Origin: Thermoplasmatales archaeon I-plasma
GTDB lineage: Archaea > Thermoplasmatota > Thermoplasmata > Thermoplasmatales > GCA-001856825
Assembly (NCBI GenBank): GCA_001856825.1
Contig: ATMD01000002.1
Coordinates: 186,004 to 250,003, forward strand
Direction of reading: 5' to 3'
DNA length: 64,000 nt
The number at the start of each line of letters is the position of its first letter. Positions within the stretch are counted from its first letter, which is position 1. Shown in pieces: positions 1 to 8,331 of this stretch. Both the position numbers and the translations under genes were made by a program. The notes under the pieces were generated by a model that made no database searches, had not been told where the DNA came from, and worked only from the letters and a program-made list of their open reading frames with translations.

Positions 1-108
1 AATGAATACCCACACCCCGGATCTACCCATCAGTCTCAGCAATTCAGCTATCGATACGGTCTGAACAATCCTGTTTTGAACTACATCCTTTGATATCGGT
101 AGCTTCAT
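1..108 (-). CDS. 5' fragment of an unidentified protein
   Basis: An open frame begins with ATG at 108 and runs off the left window edge, giving 36 residues that start MKLPISKDVVQNR and end in GRSGVWVFI. It lies 97 bp downstream of the MFS gene on the same strand. The fragment is too short to identify; the hydrophobic end would fit the start of a membrane segment, but this is a guess. Confidence 0.4.
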   Translation of the reverse strand, partial: MKLPISKDVVQNRIVQTVSIAELLRLMGRSGVWVFI

Positions 109-205
109 GCAGTAAAATCTCTGATTACTGTCGAGATAAAAATATTGGCAACGTTGCAAAGAGTGATAAATTTAGGAAATAAAGAGGAAAAAAGAAATTG
201 AATGT

Positions 206-1591
206 CTATTTCTTCACTTCGGCCGCCTTAGTTGTAACTGGAAGCTTTTTATCAAGACCAGATAGGCTGAGTGATTTTGTCTCAAACCCTTTCCTCTGCC
301 AAAGCACCGTCATTGCCAGCGATACCACGAAGATAATCATCACAATCGCAGCAGATCCGTTGAATGAGAAACCTCTTTCAGCAAGCAAAGTCAATACTCC
401 AGTGATCACTCCAGCACTGACCCAGACGGTAAACCTCACTATAGAAACGTAAGTTCCCCTCTTGAGCGTTGGGAATAGTTCTGGTTCAAGCATTCCTCTG
501 GAAGCCCAGGTAATTTCCCCAGGAAGGAAGAGCAGGGTCATCACTACTAGGAGAAGCAGGCCGGTGGTAGCTCCCGATACAGCTTCATATACCCACAGAA
601 GCGCCCATAATCCTACAAGGATTCCGTATGAAAATATCGTGAATGATTTCCTGCTTACCCTGTCTACGAACAGGAGACCAGCCACGACGCCTACAACTGC
701 CATTGTTAGACCTCCTATAACCGGGATCATGGTCGCTATTCCTATGTTGAAATAATCGTATCCAACCCCGTATGAGAAATAAACAAAGGCAACATCCTGT
801 GCAACGCCAATCAAGATGAGGATGAGGAATCTCATCGGCAGTCCTACAGAAACATGCACCTTCTCAGTTTTACCGTCTTGCTCCTGCCACGCGTCTTCAA
901 CATCTATTTCATGGTTTCTCCTAATTGCTGCCCATGGAGCCGATTCTGACATCAGTCTCCAGGCAATCGCCAGAGCTATAAGGGGTGCGAAGAAGAGAAG
1001 AACAAGGGCTATCTCATTGGAAGCCGCTGAGAACCCCAGGAGAAGTGGAATGAATGTAATTGCAACTCCAATGTTTCCAAAATTCTGGACAATTACAAGT
1101 GACTTCCCTCTTGATTTTGCGGGAACAGCCTCAGCCATCATGGAAAGTACTGGAGTCTCCAGTCCTATTGCAGCCATTCCGATCAATATGAATGATATTA
1201 TCAGTGTAAGAAGATAGGCTCCTGAAGTCTTAGGAAAGAGTTGCCCCAAAATGTATATTGCAATGCCAACCACTATCATGCCGGACGTTATCATGAAGGA
1301 CCCCTTCCTTCCTATCCTATCAGCCAGTCCGCCTGACACTAGCGCTCCGACTCCACCAGCAATGTATGGAAGGCTCAGTCCTAGGAAAGCGTATTTGGCA
1401 GGAATGATGCCCCCTATCGCAAATACAGGCCCGTAGCTTTCAGCAACGCCATAAACTAGCATCCCCATCGCCAGGGCTACAAAAACTGCCCAAGGGTACT
1501 TCATCCCACTTATTTCACCAGAATTACTGCCAACAGAAGTCAATGGTTCCTTAGCGGGATTTGAATTGTCATAGCTATTTTGTTGAACCAT
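206..1591 (-). CDS. MFS family transporter
   Basis: A polytopic membrane protein of about 461 residues with roughly twelve hydrophobic segments and the classical MFS loop between TM2 and TM3 (GGLADRIGRKGSF). It should move a small solute across the cytoplasmic membrane with protons; the substrate cannot be read from the sequence. The frame extends to a GTG at 1606, but the ATG at 1591 is preferred because a TATA box (1612-1620) lies about 25 nt upstream of it, as expected of a leaderless archaeal mRNA. The C-terminal tail is lysine-rich. It is transcribed divergently from the ECF-type ATPase gene, and the 200-bp gap between them carries a promoter in each direction. Confidence 0.85.
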   Translation of the reverse strand: MVQQNSYDNSNPAKEPLTSVGSNSGEISGMKYPWAVFVALAMGMLVYGVAESYGPVFAIGGIIPAKYAFLGLSLPYIAGGVGALVSGGLADRIGRKGSFMITSGMIVVGIAIYILGQLFPKTSGAYLLTLIISFILIGMAAIGLETPVLSMMAEAVPAKSRGKSLVIVQNFGNIGVAITFIPLLLGFSAASNEIALVLLFFAPLIALAIAWRLMSESAPWAAIRRNHEIDVEDAWQEQDGKTEKVHVSVGLPMRFLILILIGVAQDVAFVYFSYGVGYDYFNIGIATMIPVIGGLTMAVVGVVAGLLFVDRVSRKSFTIFSYGILVGLWALLWVYEAVSGATTGLLLLVVMTLLFLPGEITWASRGMLEPELFPTLKRGTYVSIVRFTVWVSAGVITGVLTLLAERGFSFNGSAAIVMIIFVVSLAMTVLWQRKGFETKSLSLSGLDKKLPVTTKAAEVKK

Positions 1592-1611
1592 CGTACGATG
1601 TATCACTGTTG

Positions 1612-1620
1612 TTATAAATA
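1612..1620 (-). promoter_or_regulatory. TATA box of the MFS gene
   Basis: TTATAAATA read on the plus strand, centred about 25 nt upstream of the ATG at 1591 of the leftward MFS gene. The spacing implies an almost leaderless transcript and argues against the upstream GTG start. Confidence 0.5.
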
Positions 1621-1764
1621 CGTTTTCTTGTAAAACATATTAGAAATTTTGACACATATTTTACTACCTAAATGACCTATGGGTGACAAATATTATACAA
1701 CATCAAATATTCAACAATTAAATATATTAACGTAAAGGGCGCATGTGGCGTAACAATCGCACAA

Positions 1765-1773
1765 TTTTATTTA
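1765..1773 (+). promoter_or_regulatory. TATA box of the ECF ATPase-PRTase gene
   Basis: TTTTATTTA centred about 27 nt before the ATG at 1796. This is the usual TATA-to-TSS distance in archaea, so the mRNA is probably leaderless. Confidence 0.5.
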
Positions 1774-1795
1774 GGTAGACGCTATCCTAAAGCAA

Positions 1796-4057
1796 ATGAA
1801 GTATGCTGTTGAAATATCCAATTTTTACTGGAAGTTTCCTACATTCACCGGAATCAAAAAAGAATACTCCCTGAGAAATGTCAACCTGAAAATTAGGGAA
1901 GGGGAAGTATTCGGTATCACGGGATCGACGGGATCAGGCAAGTCAACCCTATGCTACGTAATTGCCGGGCTCATTCCACAGCAGTTGAAGGTGCCGCCGG
2001 ATAAATTGAATGAACACATGAGCGGCAGTGTCAAGGTACTCGGAGAGAATGTGGTCAAGTCCACAAGATCAAAGAAAGGCAGTTCATTCGCGATAAAGGA
2101 AATTAAGGAGGGAAGGATAGGATTTGTAAAGCAGGACCCCCAGAATTATCTCTCCCAAGGTACAGTAATGGAGGAGTTGTCATTCAACCTGAACAAGCTC
2201 AATCTCTCCAAAAAGGAGAGGGATAAGAGAATTTTGGATGCACTCGAAGTAGTAAAGATGAAGAGCATCTTCAAAGTTGCATCCAAGCTGAAACCGCACG
2301 AGCTTTCTGTCGGAGAGCAACAGAGACTTGTAATTGCAAGTTTCCTCGCATTGAAACCGGACATACTGATACTAGACGAACCCACATCCGATCTCGATCC
2401 TGTCGGAAAGAGTGATGTAATCGACTCAATTCTTGCCATGAAGAAGGACAGCGGTATCACCATTATATTGGTTGAACAGGACCCGGAGACCCTGACGAGG
2501 CTTTCTGACAGAGTGGCGGTTATGAACAAAGGAGAAATTGTTGCAATCGACGTCCCTGAGAACATATATTCAAGGAACGACATAAAGCGTTTCATAGAAG
2601 TGCCTGAGCTGATGGACCTTATAGGGCCGACGGGGGAGATAGGTGAAAAGCTTGCACCGGAAAGGGTCAAGGGGTTCAGGGTCAGCAGGAAAGAGAAAGA
2701 GAAGGGAAAGGTGCAGCTTCAGGTAAAGGACGTGGAATACTATTATGAGGACGGAACAAAGGCTCTGGACAGGTTGAACCTTCTGGTTCATGAGGGGGAA
2801 TTTCTATCTCTAGTAGGATCGAACGGCTCAGGAAAGAGCACGATATCGAAAATAATTTCTGGAAATCTGTCAGGATGGAGCGGGAATATAACGTTCGAGG
2901 GGAAGGACATATCCAAGAAAGATGGGAAGGATATAGTGAGAAGATATGTGGGATATGTATTCCAGAATCCAGACCAGCAGGTGCTCCAAGGTACGGTCAA
3001 GGATGAAATTTATTCAGGTCTCAGGAAGGCAAATATGGAGAAATCTAAATTTGAGGCTCTGGCCGAGGAAGCGCTCAAGAGGGTCAATCTGTGGGACAAG
3101 GTGAACGAAGACATCAATGCCCTGAGCAGGGGTGAGAAGAGGAGGTTGGCCATTGCAAGTGTGATCTCTACTGGCCCAAGAATGCTCATAGTGGATGAGC
3201 CAGCTACTGGACAGGATTACAAGGGATCAACCGAGATAATGGATCTGCTCTCTGAGATAAATAACAGTGGAGTTACTGTGATTATCATAACACATGACAT
3301 GAGGCTGGTAGCAGAGTACACTAGAAGGGCTATAGTATTGAAGGAGGGAAAATCGATATTTGACGGAACACCTGAAGAGCTATTCCAGAACGACAAGCTG
3401 ATGGAGGAATCATCCCTAATGCCACCTCAGCTAGTTAGAATATCGAGGAAGCTGAAAGACTCGGGGATACTCCAGGATATACTCCTCAATGCCAAGGAAT
3501 GGCTTGAACTGTTCAGGTTCGAGAGCGAAAAGAAGAATTTCGAAGCGCTCAAGTTTGTGGACCTGAAGAGGTACGCAAGGGAACTGGCAGCTGACATCCT
3601 CAGAAAGTTCGGGAGGCCCGAAAGCATTGTTTACATCGAGAGAGGAGGCATGGTTATAGGCCGGCTTCTAAGCGACTTTTTATCAGTCAGGAGAGTCTAC
3701 CCGTTGAGGGCCAGCTACTATACAGACGATGGAATTCCGATGACGCACGTTCGAATATCAGACTTTGAATTTTCAATCTCCAAGAACCAAGGGTACATCC
3801 TGCTGGTGGATGACATAGCTGATACAGGCAAGACGCTTAAAGCTGCAAAGGAAGAGCTGGCAAGGAAGACTTCCGCAAATATCATCACTGCCACAGTGGT
3901 TTACAAGCCTCAATCTGTATTCAAGCCGGATGCGTACGTGTATGAGGTAAGCAACAATACTTGGATAGTGTTTGACTACGAAGAAATAGAGACTCTGTCC
4001 AGATTCATGAGGAAGGATAACAAGGAGGGGCTGAAGTTCATGAAGGAGAATTTCTAG
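1796..4057 (+). CDS. ECF-type double ABC ATPase fused to a phosphoribosyltransferase
   Basis: A 753-residue protein made of two complete ABC ATPase domains and a C-terminal phosphoribosyltransferase. Domain 1 has Walker A GSTGSGKS at 43-50, signature LSVGEQQR and Walker B LILDEPTSD. Domain 2 has Walker A GSNGSGKS near 341, signature LSRGEKRR and Walker B LIVDEPATG; the Q-loop YVFQNPDQQ resembles EcfA/CbiO proteins. From about residue 545 the protein resembles xanthine/guanine-type PRTases (COG2236-like), with PRPP loop VDDIADTGKT near 670 and an ERGGMVIGR stretch. ECF ATPases power vitamin or nucleobase uptake with a T and an S component, neither of which is in the window. The fusion suggests uptake coupled to PRPP-dependent trapping of a base, which is inference. 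Confidence 0.88.
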   Translation: MKYAVEISNFYWKFPTFTGIKKEYSLRNVNLKIREGEVFGITGSTGSGKSTLCYVIAGLIPQQLKVPPDKLNEHMSGSVKVLGENVVKSTRSKKGSSFAIKEIKEGRIGFVKQDPQNYLSQGTVMEELSFNLNKLNLSKKERDKRILDALEVVKMKSIFKVASKLKPHELSVGEQQRLVIASFLALKPDILILDEPTSDLDPVGKSDVIDSILAMKKDSGITIILVEQDPETLTRLSDRVAVMNKGEIVAIDVPENIYSRNDIKRFIEVPELMDLIGPTGEIGEKLAPERVKGFRVSRKEKEKGKVQLQVKDVEYYYEDGTKALDRLNLLVHEGEFLSLVGSNGSGKSTISKIISGNLSGWSGNITFEGKDISKKDGKDIVRRYVGYVFQNPDQQVLQGTVKDEIYSGLRKANMEKSKFEALAEEALKRVNLWDKVNEDINALSRGEKRRLAIASVISTGPRMLIVDEPATGQDYKGSTEIMDLLSEINNSGVTVIIITHDMRLVAEYTRRAIVLKEGKSIFDGTPEELFQNDKLMEESSLMPPQLVRISRKLKDSGILQDILLNAKEWLELFRFESEKKNFEALKFVDLKRYARELAADILRKFGRPESIVYIERGGMVIGRLLSDFLSVRRVYPLRASYYTDDGIPMTHVRISDFEFSISKNQGYILLVDDIADTGKTLKAAKEELARKTSANIITATVVYKPQSVFKPDAYVYEVSNNTWIVFDYEEIETLSRFMRKDNKEGLKFMKENF

Positions 4058-4131
4058 GTCGTAGTCTTCGTACGGGGAAATTTTGATTGATGACTACATA
4101 AAGATAAAAGTAAAAGAATCGATTATGGCTT

Positions 4132-5022
4132 ATGCCAGAATTAAAGGGGATAATAACACCTGCTGTTACTCCATGGAAGGGGGACAGCATTGACTATGAT
4201 GGAATAGATGCTCTCATGGACTTTCTTGGAAGTATAGGTGTCCAAGGGGTCTTTCCCATGGGATCATCGGGAGCGTTCCCGATTATATCTGTCGAGCAGC
4301 ACGTGAAAGTTCTGGAATACTTCATAGACAAGAAGAAGCCTAACATGTATTTTCTTGGCGGAATCGGAAGAAATTCAGTGGACGAAACTGTGACTATGGG
4401 GCTTTATGCAAAGGAACTAGGAGTTGACGGCGTGTCAGTTGTAACTCCGTATTACCTGAGAATGTCTCAGGAATCAATCTACAGGTACTATGAGAAAATA
4501 CTATCACAGATAGACATCCCAGTTTTGATATACAACATACCTCAGAATACAAACAACAATATAGAGCCACAAACAGTTTTAAAACTAAAGGAACAGTTCA
4601 GTCAGGTAGCGGGCATTAAGGACAGCAGCGGCAACTTCTCAAACTTTTCCACATTAATTGATGTCGTGGGAAAGGAGATCAAGGTATTACAGGGGCAGGA
4701 TGATCTGCTGCTACCGTCCCTACTGATGGGCGCGGCAGGTGGCATCAACGGAACCTCAAATTTCTCCGACCTTTCAGTGAGGGTGTACAACGAGTTCGCC
4801 TCCTCCAATTTCGATAAAGCAAGAAAGCTGCAGGCTGTTCTTTCTGAATTGAAGAAACTTACCAATTCGCTAGAATTTCCTCAGGGGCCGATGGCCGGCT
4901 TCATAGACATGGTCTATCACAAGGAGACAGAGAGTCCATTCCCGCTGAAGGACATTGATCCAGAATCCAGGAAGAAGTTCGGTGCAATGGCAAGGGAGAT
5001 ATTGAAAAAGATTGAGACGTAA
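4132..5022 (+). CDS. DHDPS/KDG aldolase family protein
   Basis: A 296-residue TIM-barrel class I aldolase of the dihydrodipicolinate synthase/N-acetylneuraminate lyase family. Visible marks are the GSSGAFP loop (family GTTGE region), the catalytic tyrosine context IYNIPQ and the Schiff-base lysine in AGIKDSSG. In Thermoplasmatales this family supplies 2-keto-3-deoxygluconate aldolase of the non-phosphorylating Entner-Doudoroff pathway, splitting KDG to pyruvate and glyceraldehyde. That assignment is the best guess here, with DapA as the alternative, since no lysine-pathway genes lie nearby. The ATG at 4132 is preceded by an A/T-rich promoter-like stretch. Confidence 0.8.
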   Translation: MPELKGIITPAVTPWKGDSIDYDGIDALMDFLGSIGVQGVFPMGSSGAFPIISVEQHVKVLEYFIDKKKPNMYFLGGIGRNSVDETVTMGLYAKELGVDGVSVVTPYYLRMSQESIYRYYEKILSQIDIPVLIYNIPQNTNNNIEPQTVLKLKEQFSQVAGIKDSSGNFSNFSTLIDVVGKEIKVLQGQDDLLLPSLLMGAAGGINGTSNFSDLSVRVYNEFASSNFDKARKLQAVLSELKKLTNSLEFPQGPMAGFIDMVYHKETESPFPLKDIDPESRKKFGAMAREILKKIET

Positions 5023-5053
5023 GTTATAAGTCAAAGGTTGGATATTAGAGAGC

Positions 5054-5311
5054 ATGGAGGCATACGGTCAGGCTGACAGGGTTGAGGATCTTCGAACCCT
5101 TAACTGTGGAGAACCTTACATTTACATTAAAGGAGCAATAAGGCTAGCTTCGAGGGAGCTCAAGCCCGGTCAGACGCTGATGTTGATAGTGCCCAAGGAT
5201 AAATGGGTGCTTCAGGACGAGACTTTCAACGCCATACTGGAATCCAGCAGGTTCGAAATTGTAGACAGCAAGTATGACCTGAACGTAGTGCACAAACTCA
5301 GGAAGCTGTAG
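5054..5311 (+). CDS. TusA-like sulfur carrier domain protein
   Basis: An 85-residue protein that matches the TusA/SirA fold pattern: an N-terminal DLRTLNC, then a helix, then a PGQTLMLIVP strand and a C-terminal strand. TusA proteins carry sulfur as a persulfide on the cysteine of a CPxP motif. Here the motif reads CGEP, so the cysteine and the last proline are kept but the first proline is replaced. It sits 2 bp before the next gene and 31 bp after the aldolase, so the three are probably co-transcribed. The family call rests on pattern only. Confidence 0.55.
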   Translation: MEAYGQADRVEDLRTLNCGEPYIYIKGAIRLASRELKPGQTLMLIVPKDKWVLQDETFNAILESSRFEIVDSKYDLNVVHKLRKL

Positions 5312-5313
5312 AT

Positions 5314-5628
5314 ATGAGATGTTACCTTTTCATGATCAGCTTCTCCGTAACAGACAGGTCTACTATCTGCGTCCTTGAGGAAAACATAAAGCCTGCGCTG
5401 GAGGAATTCATAAACGTGGACCCATCAGACAGATGGACAGTTGAAGACCTCATTTCCAGATACGCAAGGAAGGAGACAGTTACAAAGGATGATGTCACCG
5501 TTGGATATGTTTTGCTTTCTGCACCCGAGAAGAATGTAGAGGTCAGTCTGAAGGAAGAGGGAACGGGTGGCATACTAGACGGATTAAGGGAGATTGCTGA
5601 AAGACACGGCTTCAAGTTCGTGAAGTGA
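5314..5628 (+). CDS. Conserved-looking protein of unknown function
   Basis: A 104-residue soluble protein, predicted mixed alpha/beta, beginning MRCYLFMISFSV. I do not recognise the family. It begins 2 bp after the TusA-like gene and is almost certainly in the same operon. Its last 17 bp overlap the 3' end of the convergent HAD phosphatase gene. No catalytic motif stands out. Confidence 0.6.
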   Translation: MRCYLFMISFSVTDRSTICVLEENIKPALEEFINVDPSDRWTVEDLISRYARKETVTKDDVTVGYVLLSAPEKNVEVSLKEEGTGGILDGLREIAERHGFKFVK

Positions 5629-6244
5629 ACATTTCAAGCAGTTCGTCGTAGCTGTTTGCCGTTCTATAGTGGCTCCGGAAATCAAAATCGCTTTTCTTTC
5701 CAAGGCCAAAACTGACCCAAACTGATTTTATACCTGCATCATCCGCGCTCTTAACATCGCTTGCTCTGTCCCCTATGTAGTATATATTTCCCGGGTCCAT
5801 CCCGGATTCACCGATTATGATTTTTAGCCCCTCAACCTTGTTTTCTATCGGCCTGTCTCCGCATACTACGTACTTGAATTTCACCCGTGGGAAGAACTGT
5901 TTTGCAATTTCTTGGGTCAGATTGAGGTTCTTCAGGGTAAGAATGCCCAGCTGATGGTATTCCTGGAGCTTCTCCAGGACAGTCTGGGAATTCTGTATCG
6001 GCCTCGTGTCTTCCATAAATGTGTTTAGGTAGCACTGCACGTACAACCTCATGATCTCAGGCAGGTCCTTGTCCGGAACTCCATTCCTGCTCAGTATCTG
6101 GGTCAGTTTCAGAACACCTATGTACTTGGAAGCATTCTCGATATTGTAACCGAGCCTTCCTGCAGATTCACGGAAGCATCTGACTATGGATTGCTCTGAA
6201 TCTATCAACGTGCCGTCCATGTCAAATATCAGCAGGAGTCCCAT
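5612..6244 (-). CDS. HAD-superfamily phosphatase (phosphoglycolate phosphatase-like)
   Basis: A 210-residue HAD hydrolase with motif I FDMDGTLIDSE at the N terminus, motif II in GILTLKN, motif III lysine around RPIENKVEG and motif IV IGDRASDVKSADDAGI. These residues make the aspartyl-phosphate chemistry of the family. The helical cap between motifs I and II is of the phosphoglycolate phosphatase/PpaX type. The substrate is not determined by the sequence. The gene converges on, and slightly overlaps, the small protein gene ending at 5628. Confidence 0.85.
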   Translation of the reverse strand: MGLLLIFDMDGTLIDSEQSIVRCFRESAGRLGYNIENASKYIGVLKLTQILSRNGVPDKDLPEIMRLYVQCYLNTFMEDTRPIQNSQTVLEKLQEYHQLGILTLKNLNLTQEIAKQFFPRVKFKYVVCGDRPIENKVEGLKIIIGESGMDPGNIYYIGDRASDVKSADDAGIKSVWVSFGLGKKSDFDFRSHYRTANSYDELLEMFTSRT

Positions 6245-6343
6245 TATACGCCATTGTTTCCTATCTTATATGCGTACTTGTATCAGGCGATTGTACGGAA
6301 AGGTTATTAACTTTACTATAATAACCTGAAAAGGTGTAAACAG

Positions 6344-7003
6344 ATGGCACTGCTTAAAGATAAGGATAAGACATACCTGAGGGACGAGTTCAAGAAGAAC
6401 CTCAAGAACGAGGTAAAATTATACGTTTTTACCTCCGAGGAAGATTGCCAGTATTGCGATCAAACGGTAGAGATTGCCCACGAGTTGCAGGAGACATCAG
6501 ACAAAATCGATGTGGAAGTACTAGGACTTGACTCAGAAAAGGCAAAGAAGTGGGGAATAGATAAGGCACCAACCACTGTCGTCACAAGCAACAGCGGGAG
6601 CGAACACGCAAGGATAAAGTACATAGGTATCCCGATGGGATATGAGTTTTCCTCTCTAGTGGAGGACATAAGGAGAATTTCCAGGAACGATCCAGAGATT
6701 GAGCCAGAGGTGCAGAAGAAGCTTGAGGAGATAGATAAGCCTGTAACGATCAGGGTCTTTGTCACTCCTACCTGCCCGTACTGTCCAAAGGCAGTCGGAA
6801 CAGCCCACAAGTTTGCGCTCGCTAATAAGAACATCACAGGAGAGATGGTCGAGGCTACTGAATTTCCGGCGTGGGCAGACGAATGGGGGGTATCTTCCGT
6901 TCCGCACATAGTGATTAACGGGGACGTTCAGTTCGTGGGAGCTTATCCCGACGAGAACTTCGTCGACTATGTTCTCGAGGCTTACAAGAAGCAGGGTAAC
7001 TAA
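6344..7003 (+). CDS. Protein disulfide oxidoreductase (two-thioredoxin-fold PDO)
   Basis: A 219-residue protein with two thioredoxin folds in tandem. The N-terminal unit carries CQYC and the C-terminal unit CPYC, each after a beta strand, and each unit has the cis-proline region (KAPTTV, SVPHIV). This is the archaeal PDO/glutaredoxin-like architecture that makes and shuffles intracellular disulfides, common in thermophilic archaea. Both active sites are intact. The gene has its own A/T-rich promoter region and is followed 55 bp later by tRNA-Met. Confidence 0.92.
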   Translation: MALLKDKDKTYLRDEFKKNLKNEVKLYVFTSEEDCQYCDQTVEIAHELQETSDKIDVEVLGLDSEKAKKWGIDKAPTTVVTSNSGSEHARIKYIGIPMGYEFSSLVEDIRRISRNDPEIEPEVQKKLEEIDKPVTIRVFVTPTCPYCPKAVGTAHKFALANKNITGEMVEATEFPAWADEWGVSSVPHIVINGDVQFVGAYPDENFVDYVLEAYKKQGN

Positions 7004-7058
7004 CTGGGACAAGCCGGAAATCGCAAATTTTTAATCCTCCGGAGCATGGAGAAAGAAG

Positions 7059-7132
7059 GGGGCCGTAGCTTAGCCCGGTAGAGCGCCTGGCTCATAACCA
7101 GGTGGTCGTCGGTTCAAACCCGATCGGCCCCA
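7059..7132 (+). tRNA. tRNA-Met (CAT), probably elongator
   Basis: A complete cloverleaf: acceptor GGGGCCG pairs with CGGCCCC at 7125-7131, discriminator A at 7132, anticodon CAT at 7093-7095 and a TTCAAAC-type T loop. The anticodon stem lacks the three consecutive G-C pairs of initiator tRNAs, so an elongator is favoured. A tRNA-Ile2 whose C34 is modified to agmatidine would look the same in DNA. There is no intron. Confidence 0.93.
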
Positions 7133-7145
7133 CTATCCTTCTCCC

Positions 7146-8243
7146 TCATTTTTTAAAGACAAAGATGTATTCATGCTTGAATACGTAGAATCCGCCCGCA
7201 AGAGCCCTGTATCGCCATAGCTCCTTCTGGTCTCTTTTGGCTCTTGTATCTTCAAAATTCTTTACAATGATCCCGGTTAAAGAATAACCATGCTTCAAGA
7301 CCTCTTCCATCATGTAGAAGCCAAGCGGAATCCATTCACCGTCCTGGTATTTGTCCCCTGCTACAAGGACAAGATACCTGCCGTTCTGCAACACGTGATA
7401 GGTACGACTCACAACTTTCCCCAGATCACTTAAGAAATTCCGAAGAGACATGGAATTAGAGAGGTCAGCCTTACTATCACTGAACTTGATTATGTCAAAG
7501 TAGGGAGGGTGCATTATCAATAGCTGCACTTTGGAGATTCCTTTCTTTTTGATAAGACGTGAGAAGTCCACTTTTGTACTATCACCAATCTCCAAGATTG
7601 CCCTTATTCCACGAGGTTTCCGTTCCTTCCTTATGATTGACATCGCTCTCTTCGCGGTATTTCCATTAAGTTCAATACCTATGGAATTTCGTCCCAGTCT
7701 TATGCTCTCGATCAAAGTCGTTCCGCTTCCTGCAAACGGGTCCAGGACCCAATCGCCCTTCCTGGTAAATCTAATTATGACCTGATGCGGAATCTGTGGT
7801 ACAAAATTCCCCCAGTACCATCCCAGATGTGAACCGGAAGTATCCCTCCTGTCGAATGTCCAAAGGCTGTCAGTCAGTATATCGTTATACTCCTTCCAGC
7901 GGTAGAGGTTGATGTCGTTGATGCCGTTTGTTCTTTCGTCGGTGAGGGCCTTTATCAACCTCCTGACATAGTACTTTCCCCTGGTCAATGTTTTGGATTC
8001 CACTATCTGTGTGAGGTCTTCATTTAGTGAGGAATAGCCGTTCACCCCAATCGAATTTTTGCCGGCATCCCACATATTCTGCTTTATTAGTTGGCCGATC
8101 AATTTATCCATTTGGCTCTTGCTTCTTGATTTGAGTGTTTCCTGAAGCAAATGAATTGTCTTGGAGCCAGTTAATTTGCCCTTTGAATCCCCATGACCAT
8201 ATTTAAAACTGCTTGTTTCCGGAAAGGAGGGCTTGCGTTGCAT
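7146..8243 (-). CDS. DNA methyltransferase (N6-adenine/N4-cytosine type)
   Basis: A 365-residue AdoMet-dependent DNA amino-methyltransferase. Motif I LDPFAGSGTTL lies in the middle, followed by GRNSIGIELN. The catalytic motif IV appears as HPPYFD, a known variant of (D/N/S)PPY, and the end includes a conserved ELWRYRALAGG stretch. It would methylate an exocyclic amino group in a short DNA sequence. It lies 88 bp downstream of a DpnI-like nuclease gene on the same strand, so the two form a probable restriction-modification pair. The N-terminal 140 residues may carry target recognition; the specificity cannot be read. Confidence 0.85.
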   Translation of the reverse strand: MQRKPSFPETSSFKYGHGDSKGKLTGSKTIHLLQETLKSRSKSQMDKLIGQLIKQNMWDAGKNSIGVNGYSSLNEDLTQIVESKTLTRGKYYVRRLIKALTDERTNGINDINLYRWKEYNDILTDSLWTFDRRDTSGSHLGWYWGNFVPQIPHQVIIRFTRKGDWVLDPFAGSGTTLIESIRLGRNSIGIELNGNTAKRAMSIIRKERKPRGIRAILEIGDSTKVDFSRLIKKKGISKVQLLIMHPPYFDIIKFSDSKADLSNSMSLRNFLSDLGKVVSRTYHVLQNGRYLVLVAGDKYQDGEWIPLGFYMMEEVLKHGYSLTGIIVKNFEDTRAKRDQKELWRYRALAGGFYVFKHEYIFVFKK

Positions 8244-8331
8244 CTAAATTTTCATAGTTTATTTTGCTATTTTTGCTTTGTCAATTCCTCATTTGTACAA
8301 TTATTGGTCCAACCAATTGTTGAATGTCATT

